DNA of 12,016 nt, from assembly GCA_004296815.1 (NCBI GenBank), contig SCVT01000146.1:1-12016 (forward strand), given 5' to 3'. Below are positions 1-6,330 of this stretch, piece by piece. Each line of letters starts with the position of its first letter. The stretch's first letter is position 1. The notes under the pieces are model-generated. The model did not search any database, was not told where the DNA came from, and saw only the letters and a program-made list of their open reading frames with translations. Both the position numbers and the translations under genes were made by a program. Origin of the DNA: Reyranella sp. Its GTDB lineage: Bacteria > Pseudomonadota > Alphaproteobacteria > Reyranellales > Reyranellaceae.

Positions 1-833
1 GAAGCGGCCTGGCGGATGCGGTTCTCGTGCACGAAGGTCTGCGCCACGTCGAGGCCGCGGCCTTCCTCGCCCAGCATGGTCGAGTTCGGCACTGTCACGT
101 TGGTCAGCGACACCTCGGCATGGTCGCTCGGCATGTTGAAAGTCCACCACATGTGCTCGATCTTGAAGCCGGGTGACTTCACGGGCACGAGGAACGCCGA
201 GATCCCGCGCGCATCGCCTGCCTTGCCCGAGGTCCGGGCGAAGACGAGATCGACAGTGGCGGTGTGCATGCCGGTGTTGAACCGCTTCATGCCGTTGATC
301 ACCCAGTCGTCGCCCTGCTTGACGGCGGTGGTCTCCATGAACGTGGCATCGGAGCCGTGCAGGGGCTCGGTGAGGCCGAAGCCGATCCGCTCCGTTCCCC
401 TGAACATGCCTTCGATGTAGCGGTCCTTCTGCTCCTGCGTGCCGAAGCGATGCAGCAGCAGGGCAACCGGGAAGTTGCCGACGATCGAGCTCTCGTTCTG
501 CAGGTCGTTGTGCAGGCCGAGCCCCTTGTGCGCGAGATGCTCGCGGATGATCGCCATGGCGAGGTTGGAGCCCGCCTTGCCGCCAAGTTCCTTGGGCAGG
601 CCGAAGCGCAGGTGGCCCGCCTTGTCGGCGCGGCGCTTCATCTCGGCGAGCAGCTCCTCCCATTCCTCGCGCGGCTGGCCGTCATTGTCCCAGTCGGTGC
701 GGGCGTGCTCGCGGCGATGGTCGAAGAAGCGGATATTGTCGTTCTCGCGCTCGAGCGGCCGGATCTCGCGCTCGATGAATGCGTCGAGCTCGACCAGATA
801 GGCCGCAATATCGGCGGGAATGTTGAAGTCCAT
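1..833 (-). CDS. Acyl-CoA dehydrogenase family protein (3' end cut by window edge)
   Basis: This reads without a stop from an ATG at 833 to the left edge, giving the first 277 residues; family members are usually about 380-420 residues, so the C-terminal helical domain and catalytic glutamate lie outside the window. The FAD/acyl-CoA signature is clear: GFGLTEPLHGSDATF at about residues 151-165, then INGMKRFNTG at 179-188 and a LGEEGRGLDVA segment near 254-264 entering the third domain. The family oxidises acyl-CoA thioesters to enoyl-CoA with FAD, passing electrons to ETF; chain length cannot be told here. An insert with a charged stretch (FFDHRREHARTDWDNDG, about 36-52) sits near the N terminus. 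The start is backed by a strong Shine-Dalgarno site, CGGAGGA, 8 nt upstream. The gene follows the sensor kinase by 29 nt on the same strand and is probably the last known member of that operon. That site lies in a perfect hairpin (separate entry). Confidence 0.9.
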   Translation of the reverse strand, partial: MDFNIPADIAAYLVELDAFIEREIRPLERENDNIRFFDHRREHARTDWDNDGQPREEWEELLAEMKRRADKAGHLRFGLPKELGGKAGSNLAMAIIREHLAHKGLGLHNDLQNESSIVGNFPVALLLHRFGTQEQKDRYIEGMFRGTERIGFGLTEPLHGSDATFMETTAVKQGDDWVINGMKRFNTGMHTATVDLVFARTSGKAGDARGISAFLVPVKSPGFKIEHMWWTFNMPSDHAEVSLTNVTVPNSTMLGEEGRGLDVAQTFVHENRIRQAA

Positions 834-841
834 GGGCCGCT

Positions 842-860
842 TCCTCCGTTGGGCGGAGGA
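842..860 (-). promoter_or_regulatory. Hairpin enclosing the ribosome binding site of the acyl-CoA dehydrogenase gene
   Basis: A perfect 7-bp inverted repeat with a 5-nt loop. Read on the minus strand it is TCCTCCG, loop CCCAA, then CGGAGGA. The 3' arm is the Shine-Dalgarno sequence of the downstream ATG at 833, and the 5' arm matches the anti-Shine-Dalgarno of 16S rRNA. The kinase stop codon (865-863) is only 2 nt before the stem. A ribosome ending translation of the kinase would cover and open the stem, so translational coupling is a natural reading (inference). There is no U-tract, which argues against a terminator. Confidence 0.5.
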
Positions 861-862
861 GT

Positions 863-2116
863 TTACGCGGCCGGCAGGTCGACCCGGAAGCGGCTGCCGC
901 CGCCCTCTGCCGCAAGGCAAACCGCGTCGCCGCCGTGGCGGCGGGCGATGTCGAGGACGAGAGCGAGGCCCAGCCCGCTGCCGCGGCCCGATTCCTTGCC
1001 GCCGGCCAGGCGATAGAACGGCTCGAAGATGCGCTGCCGCTCGGCCTCGGGCACGCCGGGGCCGCGGTCGACGACTTCCAGGACGGCACAGTCGTGCTCG
1101 CGCTTCACGATGACGTCGATCGGGCCGTCGCCGCCGTAGCGCCGCGCATTCTCGACCAGGTTGCGCACCAGCCGACGCAACAGGACGCGATCGCCCTGGA
1201 GGATCACCGGCTCGCCGTCGGCCTCGACGTCGTAGTGCGAGGCCTCTTCGGCGGCGAGCGCCAGCAGGTCGACGGGCTCGCGCCGTTCCAGGATCGGCAA
1301 CGCCTCGAGCCGGCTCGCGAGCAGGATCTGCTCGATGAGCTGGTCGAGCTCGGCCACGTCCTGCTTCAGCGATTCGCGGGTCTTGGCGTCGGCGTTCTCG
1401 CCGAGCAGGGAGGCCGCGACGGCGATGCGCGCGAGGGGCGTGCGCAGCTCGTGGCTGGCATTGGCCAGCAGCAGGCGGTGGGCCGAGACCAGCTCTTCGA
1501 TGCGCTGGGCCGAGCGGTTGAAGCTGGTGGCGAGAGCGGCCACCTCGTCGCGGCCCTCGACCTTCACACGGGCCGAGAGGTCGCCGCCACCCAGCTGCTC
1601 GACGCCGGCCTTGAGGCGTTCGAGGCGGCGTCCCAGCCGCCGCACGACGGGGAAGGCGCCGACCGCCACGGCGATCGCCACCAGGCCGAGGCCGGCGGCG
1701 ATCCAGAGGATCGGGTTGGGACGCTCGCGCAGGTGGCGCGCCACCAGCCAGCGGCCGTCGGGGAGCTGCAGGCTGAAGGTCGGTCCGCCGGGGCCGCGGC
1801 GCCAGCCGGTGCGGGCCCGGTTCGGGTTGAAGGGCGGCGGCGGCTTGCCGGCCATGGCGATCATGTCGCCGTTGGGCTTGTAGAGCGCGATGTCGAACTT
1901 GAGCTTGCGATTGAGGTCGGTGACGGCCCGCTGCTGATCGGCCTGTGGGGCCGACTCGTCGGGCATCAGCGCGGCCGTCAGCGCCGCGGCGACGTCGAGA
2001 TATTGCGGCGTCCGGTTGTCGTCGTCGGCGACGCGCCACAGCAGAAGCGCGGCCGCGACGAACACGGCCAGCACGACCAGGATGGTGGCGTAGAACTGCA
2101 GGTAGAGGCGCGTCAT
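863..2116 (-). CDS. Two-component sensor histidine kinase, CpxA-like
   Basis: A complete 417-residue class I membrane kinase. TM1 spans about residues 11-27, a roughly 108-residue periplasmic region follows, TM2 spans about 136-156, then HAMP (about 157-210), the dimerisation/phosphoacceptor helix with ASHELRTPLAR (phosphorylated His222), and a HATPase_c domain with N box NLVENARRY (319-327, Asn323), G1 box DRGPGVP (350-356) and G2 box GRGSGLGLAL (377-386). All residues needed for kinase activity are present. The periplasmic part is odd: residues 91-111 are rich in proline, arginine and glycine (KPPPPFNPNRARTGWRRGPGG is split here only by eye). The gene starts 4 nt after the regulator stop codon, with AGGA shortly upstream, so the two are surely cotranscribed. 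Neighbours suggest it senses envelope or metal stress through the Spy/CpxP-like protein. The signal itself is not visible in the sequence. Confidence 0.93.
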   Translation of the reverse strand: MTRLYLQFYATILVVLAVFVAAALLLWRVADDDNRTPQYLDVAAALTAALMPDESAPQADQQRAVTDLNRKLKFDIALYKPNGDMIAMAGKPPPPFNPNRARTGWRRGPGGPTFSLQLPDGRWLVARHLRERPNPILWIAAGLGLVAIAVAVGAFPVVRRLGRRLERLKAGVEQLGGGDLSARVKVEGRDEVAALATSFNRSAQRIEELVSAHRLLLANASHELRTPLARIAVAASLLGENADAKTRESLKQDVAELDQLIEQILLASRLEALPILERREPVDLLALAAEEASHYDVEADGEPVILQGDRVLLRRLVRNLVENARRYGGDGPIDVIVKREHDCAVLEVVDRGPGVPEAERQRIFEPFYRLAGGKESGRGSGLGLALVLDIARRHGGDAVCLAAEGGGSRFRVDLPAA

Positions 2117-2120
2117 CGTC

Positions 2121-2834
2121 CTAGCGGTCCTGGTCCTTGGCGAAGACGTAGCCGGTACCGCGTAAGGTCAGGATGCGGCGCGGCTTCTTCGGGTCGTCCT
2201 CGATGGCGGCGCGGATACGGCTGATATGGACGTCGACCGAGCGGTCGAAGGCCTCGAGCTTCTCGCCCTTCAGCAGGTCCATCAGCGCATCGCGCGACAG
2301 CACGCGGCCGGCGCGCTCGGCGAGGGCCAGCAGCAGCGCGAACTGGTAGGAGGTGATGGCGCGCTCCTCGCCGTCGACGCGGACGACGCGCGAGCCCTTG
2401 TCGATCTCGAGCCTTCCGAAGCGCAGCACCTCGGATTTTGCGGCGGTGCCCTTGCGGCGCAGGATGGCGCGCAGGCGGGCCTGCAGCTCGCGCGGCTCGA
2501 AAGGCTTGGCGAGATAGTCGTCGGCGCCGAGCTCGAGGCCGACCACGCGGTCCATCGGCTCGCCGCGCGCCGTCAGCATCAGGATCGGCACGTCGCTCTC
2601 GCCGCGCAGGCGGCGGCAGAGGTCGAGCCCGTCGGCGTCGGGCAGCATGAGGTCGAGGATCACCACGTCGAAGGACTCGCGCTTCAGCAGCGACTCGCCC
2701 TTCGCGCCCGTCCCGGCGACCGTCACACGAAAGCCCGCCCCGCCGAGATAGTCTGAAACCATCCCGGCGAGGCGGTCGTCGTCGTCGATCATCAGGACGC
2801 GGGCGGCCATCTCCTCAGTATCGGGCCGCGCCAT
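2121..2834 (-). CDS. OmpR/CpxR-family response regulator
   Basis: This 237-residue protein has a receiver domain (about 11-126) and an OmpR-type winged helix (about 137-234). Receiver residues are intact: acidic pocket in IDDDD (16-20), phosphoacceptor Asp61 in VVILDLMLP, Thr88 in LMLTARG and Lys110 in YLAKPF. The DNA-binding part has EAFDRSVDVHISRIR (194-208) and TLRGTGYVF (223-231), close to the FDRAIDMHISNLR and TLRGRGY segments I recall from enterobacterial CpxR, so CpxR-like DNA specificity is plausible. It starts 7 nt after the Spy/CpxP-like stop and ends 4 nt before the kinase start. I chose the ATG at 2834; an internal ATG at 2810 also precedes the core fold, but its purine-rich AGGAG abuts the codon and is too close to work as a normal binding site. 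Partner: the kinase at 863-2116. Likely autoregulated through the box at 3389-3405. Confidence 0.93.
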   Translation of the reverse strand: MARPDTEEMAARVLMIDDDDRLAGMVSDYLGGAGFRVTVAGTGAKGESLLKRESFDVVILDLMLPDADGLDLCRRLRGESDVPILMLTARGEPMDRVVGLELGADDYLAKPFEPRELQARLRAILRRKGTAAKSEVLRFGRLEIDKGSRVVRVDGEERAITSYQFALLLALAERAGRVLSRDALMDLLKGEKLEAFDRSVDVHISRIRAAIEDDPKKPRRILTLRGTGYVFAKDQDR

Positions 2835-2841
2835 GTCCCTG

Positions 2842-3309
2842 TCAGCCCTTGCGCTTGCCTTCGAAGCGGGCGTTCCACTTCTCGAAGAAGGCCTTGCGCT
2901 GGTCGGCGTTCAGCACGTTGCCGGCGTCGACCAGGGCCTTGGTGAAGCGCTTGGAGCCGTCGTCCATCAGCTTGACCTGCTGGGCGCGGATCGCCTCGAC
3001 CTTGGCGGTGTCGATGGTCGGGGCGCTCATCGCCTCGGTCAGCGACTTGCGGATCTCGGCGCGCTGGGTGCGCATGCCCTTCATGTCGGTGAACGCCGCC
3101 TGAAGGATGCCGGTGATCTGCTTCTTCTGGTCCTGCGTCGCGGTCGTGCCGTCGAGCGCCTTGTCCACGCGCTTCTCGATGCGCTGCTGGAACTTGGCCG
3201 GATCGAAGTTGGCACCGTCGGCGCGGGCGAAAGCCGGAGCGCCGGCGCCGACCGCGAGGCTGCCCGCGAGAAGAGCCGCCATCATCGTCTTGAGAGTGAG
3301 AGAGGTCAT
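2842..3309 (-). CDS. Spy/CpxP-like periplasmic protein
   Basis: A 155-residue secreted protein, probably helical. The N terminus is a signal peptide: Lys7, hydrophobic core about residues 9-22, and an AFA cleavage motif at about 26-28. The mature part is rich in charged, helix-forming residues and carries two degenerate LTxxQ motifs, ATQDQ (57-61) and LNADQ (133-137), the hallmark of the Spy/CpxP family. Those proteins are periplasmic ATP-independent chaperones; CpxP also damps the CpxA kinase. The start at 3309 has GGAG 6 nt upstream; an in-frame ATG at 3321 would only add METE. It leads the operon with the regulator and kinase, whereas in E. coli cpxP is divergent from cpxRA. That position suggests a sensing or feedback role. 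The alternative is a heavy-metal sensor/resistance relative of the same fold, but I see no cysteine or histidine cluster for metal. Confidence 0.82.
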   Translation of the reverse strand: MTSLTLKTMMAALLAGSLAVGAGAPAFARADGANFDPAKFQQRIEKRVDKALDGTTATQDQKKQITGILQAAFTDMKGMRTQRAEIRKSLTEAMSAPTIDTAKVEAIRAQQVKLMDDGSKRFTKALVDAGNVLNADQRKAFFEKWNARFEGKRKG

Positions 3310-3388
3310 TTCTGTCTCCATCGGTTTTCGGGTGGCTTCCCCGTGCAGCGAACATGGGAGACGGCGGTTTCGCGCCAGTCTCGCCCGG

Positions 3389-3405
3389 GTAAAGTTGTGT
3401 AAAGT
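3389..3405. promoter_or_regulatory. Candidate CpxR-type operator (GTAAA-N5-GTAAA direct repeat)
   Basis: The 7-base word GTAAAGT occurs at 3389-3395 and again at 3399-3405, exactly 10 bp apart, one helical turn. This equals the published CpxR box form GTAAA-(N4-8)-GTAAA in enterobacteria and the tandem half-site layout of OmpR-family regulators. It stands out as an A/T-rich word in very GC-rich DNA. It lies 80 bp upstream of the Spy/CpxP-like start, a normal distance for an activator site, and 9 bp before the GNAT start codon. Binding is inferred, not shown. Confidence 0.62.
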
Positions 3406-3414
3406 CGCGGCGCC

Positions 3415-3951
3415 ATGACGATTCTCCAGACCGACCGCCTGACGCTCCGCCCCCTGGTGCCCGACGACGCCGAAGCCTATGTGGCCATGCGTTTCCACCC
3501 CGAGGTGGCGAGGTGGCTGCCGCCCGCCCGCGAGGCCGATCCGCTGGCGGCGGCGCAGGGCACGATCGGCCGTTTCGCCGAGGCCTGGCGCGACGAGGGC
3601 TACTCGCCGTGGGGCGTGTTCCAGGACGGCCGACTGATCGGCCATGCCGGCCTGAATTACGTGCCCGAGTTCGAGGCGACCGAGGTTCTGTGGGCGCTGC
3701 ATCCCGACGCCTGGGGCAGGGGCTATGCGACCGAGGTGGCCAAGGCGGCGCTCGGCTTCGGCTTCGAGACCGTGGGCCTCGATCTGATCTTCGCCATCAC
3801 GATGGAAGACAACACCGCCTCGCAGGCGGTGATGAAGCGCATCGGCCTCAGCTACAAGAAACGCGTCGAGTACAAGGGCTTCAAGGACGTCGTCTGGTTC
3901 GACGTCGATCGTGCGGCCTACGAGGAGAGCACCCGCATCGCCGCGCGGTGA
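3415..3951 (+). CDS. GNAT family N-acetyltransferase (RimJ/RimL type)
   Basis: A complete 178-residue protein of the Acetyltransf_3 branch. It opens with the typical TDRLTLRPLVPDDAEAY (6-22) and has the acetyl-CoA-binding segment EVLWALHPDAWGRGYATEVA, where Trp-Gly-Arg-Gly-Tyr-Ala is the pyrophosphate loop (about residues 100-105), followed by MEDNTASQAVMKRIGL (about 128-143), the conserved 'N.aS..v..k.Gf' helix. Members acetylate the N-terminal amine of ribosomal proteins, amino acids, antibiotics or small amines; the substrate cannot be inferred. The ribosome binding site is weak, and the putative CpxR box lies 9 bp before the ATG, so a regulator bound there could block expression. It is divergent from the Spy/CpxP-like gene, and its 3' end overlaps the convergent hisN by 34 nt. 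Confidence 0.88.
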   Translation: MTILQTDRLTLRPLVPDDAEAYVAMRFHPEVARWLPPAREADPLAAAQGTIGRFAEAWRDEGYSPWGVFQDGRLIGHAGLNYVPEFEATEVLWALHPDAWGRGYATEVAKAALGFGFETVGLDLIFAITMEDNTASQAVMKRIGLSYKKRVEYKGFKDVVWFDVDRAAYEESTRIAAR

Positions 3952-4688
3952 ACCGCGGCGTCGCCGGCGGCGATCACCGAGCCGTCGGAGTTCATGTCGA
4001 GCGGCTTGCCCTTCCAGTCGGTGATCGTGCCGCCCGCGCCGGTGATCACGGGGATGAGGGCGGCGTAGTCGTAGAGCTTGAGGCTCGCCTCGACGACCAG
4101 GTCTACATGGCCCGCGGCCAGCAGGCCGTAGGCGTAGCAGTCGCCGCCCCAGCGGAAGAGCTTCACCTTCTCGGTCAGCGCTTCGTGCGGCTTGGCATAG
4201 GCGCCCGGGAACATGCCGGGCGAGGTCGAGTAGAGGTAGGCCTGGTCGAGGTCGCGGCAGGCGCGCACACGGATCGGCTGGCCGTTGAGCGTCGAGGGCT
4301 CGCCCTCCACGCCCAGCCAGCGCTCTTTCAGGATCGGCTGGTCGATGATGCCGAGCACCGGCTTGCCGCGATGGAACAGGCCGATCAGCGTGCCGAACAG
4401 CGGCAGGCCGGTGATGAAGGCCTTGGTGCCGTCGATCGGGTCGAGCACCCAGACATAGTCGGCGTCGGTGCGGACGGCGCCGTGCTCCTCGCCGAACACG
4501 CCATGCTCGGGCACGTGCCTGGCCAGGATCTCGCGCATGGCCGTCTCGGCCTCGCGGTCGGCGATCGTGACGGGGCTCTGGTCGGTCTTGTCGTCGACCG
4601 TCACGCCGGTGCGGAAGTAGCGGGCCGCGATCGGCCGCGCGGCATCGGCCAGCTCGTTGGCCAGTCGGACGAGGTGCTGCTCGACCAC
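3918..4688 (-). CDS. hisN: Histidinol-phosphatase, inositol-monophosphatase family (HisN type)
   Basis: A 256-residue protein, the usual length for the family. The metal-binding motifs of the Mg-dependent, Li-sensitive phosphatase fold are all present: GEEHG (66-70, Glu67), DPIDGT (83-88) and YDYAALIPVITGAGG (206-220, Asp207). The FITGLPLFGTLIGL segment (91-104) and WGGDCYAYGLLAAGHVDLV (180-198) fit the HisN subgroup better than true inositol-1-phosphatases. Expected reaction: L-histidinol phosphate to L-histidinol, the penultimate part of histidine synthesis. I chose a GTG start at 4688 because no ATG is available after the cytochrome c stop, AGGCGG lies 9 nt upstream, and the resulting N terminus matches family length. 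It begins 14 nt after the cytochrome gene and is likely cotranscribed with it. Its last 34 nt overlap the convergent GNAT gene. A broader inositol-phosphate or 3'-nucleotidase role is possible. Confidence 0.85.
   Translation of the reverse strand: MVEQHLVRLANELADAARPIAARYFRTGVTVDDKTDQSPVTIADREAETAMREILARHVPEHGVFGEEHGAVRTDADYVWVLDPIDGTKAFITGLPLFGTLIGLFHRGKPVLGIIDQPILKERWLGVEGEPSTLNGQPIRVRACRDLDQAYLYSTSPGMFPGAYAKPHEALTEKVKLFRWGGDCYAYGLLAAGHVDLVVEASLKLYDYAALIPVITGAGGTITDWKGKPLDMNSDGSVIAAGDAAVHRAAMRVLSS
3939..3960. terminator. Weak candidate hairpin at the GNAT/hisN convergent junction
   Basis: CGCCGCG (3939-3945) and CGCGGCG (3954-3960) form a perfect 7-bp inverted repeat with an 8-nt loop holding the GNAT stop codon. 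A shorter alternative, CGCGG/CCGCG around a TGAA loop, overlaps it. No T-run follows on either strand and the stem is within hisN upstream sequence of its own stop, so termination is uncertain; such repeats also arise by chance in GC-rich DNA. Confidence 0.22.
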
Positions 4689-4702
4689 CTGGCGCTGCCG
4701 CC

Positions 4703-5233
4703 TTACGGCAGCGGCTTGGGCGTCTCGGCCATCGTGCGCAGGTAGGCGATCACGTCGGCGCGCTCCTGCTCCTTGGCGAGGCCCGCGAACGCCATCTTCG
4801 TGCCGCGCACATAGGCCGTCGGCTTGAAGATCAGGTGATCGATGTCCTCGTAGGTCCAGTCGCCGCCCTTGGCGGTCATGGGCGAGGAGTAGCTGAAGCC
4901 CGCGTGGCTCGCCTTCTTGCGGCCGACGATGTCCCACAAGTTGGGGCCGACTTTGTTGGCGCCGCCCTTGTCCGTGGTGTGGCAGGTGAAGCACTGCTTC
5001 ATGAAGATGGCCTTGCCGGCCTCGACGTTGGCGCCGGCGAGCTTCGGGCCGATCGGCGGGATGTCGATGGGAGCGGCCGCGGCGGCGGTCTGCGTCGGCG
5101 CCTCGTTCGAGACGGCGAGCGCCGGCTTGTCCAGCTTGTGCGGATGCACGACGGCGTTGGAAACCTTGCCCACCACCATCGCGAACAGGGCGGAAGCCAA
5201 AACGCAGCCCGCAACCGTATTGAAACTGGCCAT
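4703..5233 (-). CDS. cycM: Membrane-anchored class I cytochrome c (CycM-like)
   Basis: A 176-residue protein with one uncleaved N-terminal membrane anchor (about residues 8-24, GCVLASALFAMVV region), a roughly 40-residue Ala/Pro/Thr-rich linker, and a single cytochrome c domain (about 68-168). Heme attachment is CFTCH (81-85), the distal ligand is Met147 in GTKMAFAG, and GPNLWDIVGR (96-105) is the class I signature. The N terminus MASFNT followed by the anchor matches CycM, a periplasm-facing electron carrier between the bc1 complex and terminal oxidases in alphaproteobacteria. Start ATG at 5233; the ribosome binding site is only a weak GGGA. It is followed 14 nt later by hisN and is divergent from pheA, with 174 nt between. 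Role in the respiratory chain is inferred from family. Confidence 0.9.
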   Translation of the reverse strand: MASFNTVAGCVLASALFAMVVGKVSNAVVHPHKLDKPALAVSNEAPTQTAAAAAPIDIPPIGPKLAGANVEAGKAIFMKQCFTCHTTDKGGANKVGPNLWDIVGRKKASHAGFSYSSPMTAKGGDWTYEDIDHLIFKPTAYVRGTKMAFAGLAKEQERADVIAYLRTMAETPKPLP

Positions 5234-5407
5234 AGTCGAATCCCGGATAGGTCTTACGGACGTTGCTGTAGCATGCCCGTGCAGCCGCCAGTAGTATCCG
5301 ATAGCGGTAGGCGGCTCGCGCGGCGGAACGTCGCAAGTGCCGGATATTACGAGGTTTTTCGCCTATCGAGGGGCCTCGGGAACAAGACCGCGGGGGAGTT
5401 CGGCAAG
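5234..5407. promoter_or_regulatory. Divergent promoter region between cytochrome c and pheA
   Basis: This 174-nt gap must carry the promoters of the cytochrome c-hisN unit and the pheA-rpe-gst unit. I see no convincing -35/-10 pair. It contains a 7-bp inverted repeat, AGCCGCC (5283-5289) and GGCGGCT (5310-5316), separated by 20 nt, whose spacing would suit a dimeric regulator but could be chance. The part nearest pheA holds the slightly A/T-rich GATATTACGAGGTTTTTC. No leader peptide rich in phenylalanine and no attenuator hairpin is evident. Confidence 0.4.
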
Positions 5408-6322
5408 ATGGCCAAGAGACGGGTTGGCAAAGGGGGCGGCAAAGCCGCCGCCAGCAACATCATCGCCTTCCAGGGCGAGCCGGGCGCCAATTCGGACATG
5501 GCCTGCCGGGCGGCGTTTCCCTACATGACGACCCTGCCGTGCCCGACCTTCGAGACGGCGATGGCCGCCGTCCAGGGCGGCAAGGCTGAACTCGCCATCA
5601 TCCCGGTCGAGAATTCGATCGCCGGCCGCGTCGCCGACCTGCACAGCCTGCTGCCGCACACCAAGCTCAAGATCGTGGCCGAGCACTTCCAGCGGGTCGA
5701 GCATTGCCTGGTCGCCCTGCCGGGTGCCTCGCTCAAGACCATCCGGACCGTGAAGAGCCACGTGCAGGCGCTGGCCCAGTGCCGCAACTTCCTGAAGACG
5801 CATCGCTTCCAGCCGCTGGTCCACGCCGACACGGCCGGCGCCGCCCGCGAGATCGCCGAGATCGGCGATGCCAGCGTCGGCGCCATCGCCTCCTCGCTCG
5901 CCGCCCGCATCTACGACCTCAAGGTGCTGGCCAAGAACATCGAGGATGCCGACCACAACACCACGCGCATGCTGGTCTTCTCGCGCGACGAGGCGACGCC
6001 CGACTGGCGCACCGTGCCGTGCATGACCGCCTTCCTGTTCCGTGTGCGCAGCCGCCCCGCCGCGCTCTACAAGGCGCTGGGCGGCTTCGCCACCAACGGC
6101 GTCAACATCGTGAAGCTCGAGAGCTACCTCTCGGGCGCGCGCTTCGAGCAGGCGCAGTTCTACGCCGAGGTCGAGGGCCATCCCGAGCAGCGGGCGCTGC
6201 ATCTCGCACTCGAGGAGCTGGAGTTCTTCTCCGAGAAGGACGAGCTCAAGATGCTCGGCACCTTCCCGATCAATCCCTTCCGGCGCAAGGGCTGGGAAGC
6301 CCCGACGCGACCCGGCACCTGA
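5408..6322 (+). CDS. pheA: Prephenate dehydratase with ACT domain
   Basis: A 304-residue monofunctional enzyme converting prephenate to phenylpyruvate in phenylalanine synthesis. The catalytic domain runs about 17-195: [12 protein letters not shown] (19-30), the [11 protein letters not shown] segment (65-75) and the catalytic HNTTRMLVF (183-191), with Thr186-Arg187. The regulatory ACT domain (about 205-285) binds phenylalanine in relatives; it has the [10 protein letters not shown] loop (217-226), equivalent to the GALV motif, and KLESY (236-240), where the classical ESRP motif reads ESYL. No chorismate mutase domain is attached, unlike E. coli PheA. The ATG at 5408 is backed by GGGGGAG 9 nt upstream; it gives an unusual basic 16-residue tail, [16 protein letters not shown], before the enzyme core. 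The reading frame is open far upstream but that runs over the cytochrome promoter. rpe follows after 8 nt. Confidence 0.94.
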   Translation: MAKRRVGKGGGKAAASNIIAFQGEPGANSDMACRAAFPYMTTLPCPTFETAMAAVQGGKAELAIIPVENSIAGRVADLHSLLPHTKLKIVAEHFQRVEHCLVALPGASLKTIRTVKSHVQALAQCRNFLKTHRFQPLVHADTAGAAREIAEIGDASVGAIASSLAARIYDLKVLAKNIEDADHNTTRMLVFSRDEATPDWRTVPCMTAFLFRVRSRPAALYKALGGFATNGVNIVKLESYLSGARFEQAQFYAEVEGHPEQRALHLALEELEFFSEKDELKMLGTFPINPFRRKGWEAPTRPGT

Positions 6323-6330
6323 GGTCCTGC

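Noticed and set aside
935..2224. Long open frame (429 codons) on the plus strand opposite the sensor kinase
   Set aside because: Low-complexity Ala/Gly/Arg/Asp composition with no family signature, exactly opposite a gene with complete kinase motifs; a normal shadow of GC-rich coding DNA.
3310..3702. Upstream in-frame extension of the Spy/CpxP-like gene, reaching into the GNAT gene
   Set aside because: It would bury the signal peptide more than 130 residues inside the protein and run antisense through the GNAT gene.
5283..5316. AGCCGCC/GGCGGCT inverted repeat as a definite operator or attenuator
   Set aside because: A 7-bp GC-only repeat with a 20-nt spacer is easily chance in this composition; no leader peptide supports attenuation. 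It is only mentioned in the promoter entry.
4689..5336. Upstream in-frame extension of hisN
   Set aside because: It overlaps the cytochrome c gene in another frame and shows Arg/Gln-rich shadow composition; HisN similarity begins only after the GTG at 4688.
4835..5407. Upstream in-frame extension of pheA (about 190 extra codons)
   Set aside because: It would cross the divergent promoter and the 5' half of the cytochrome gene in antisense; the ATG at 5408 has a good ribosome binding site and fits family length.
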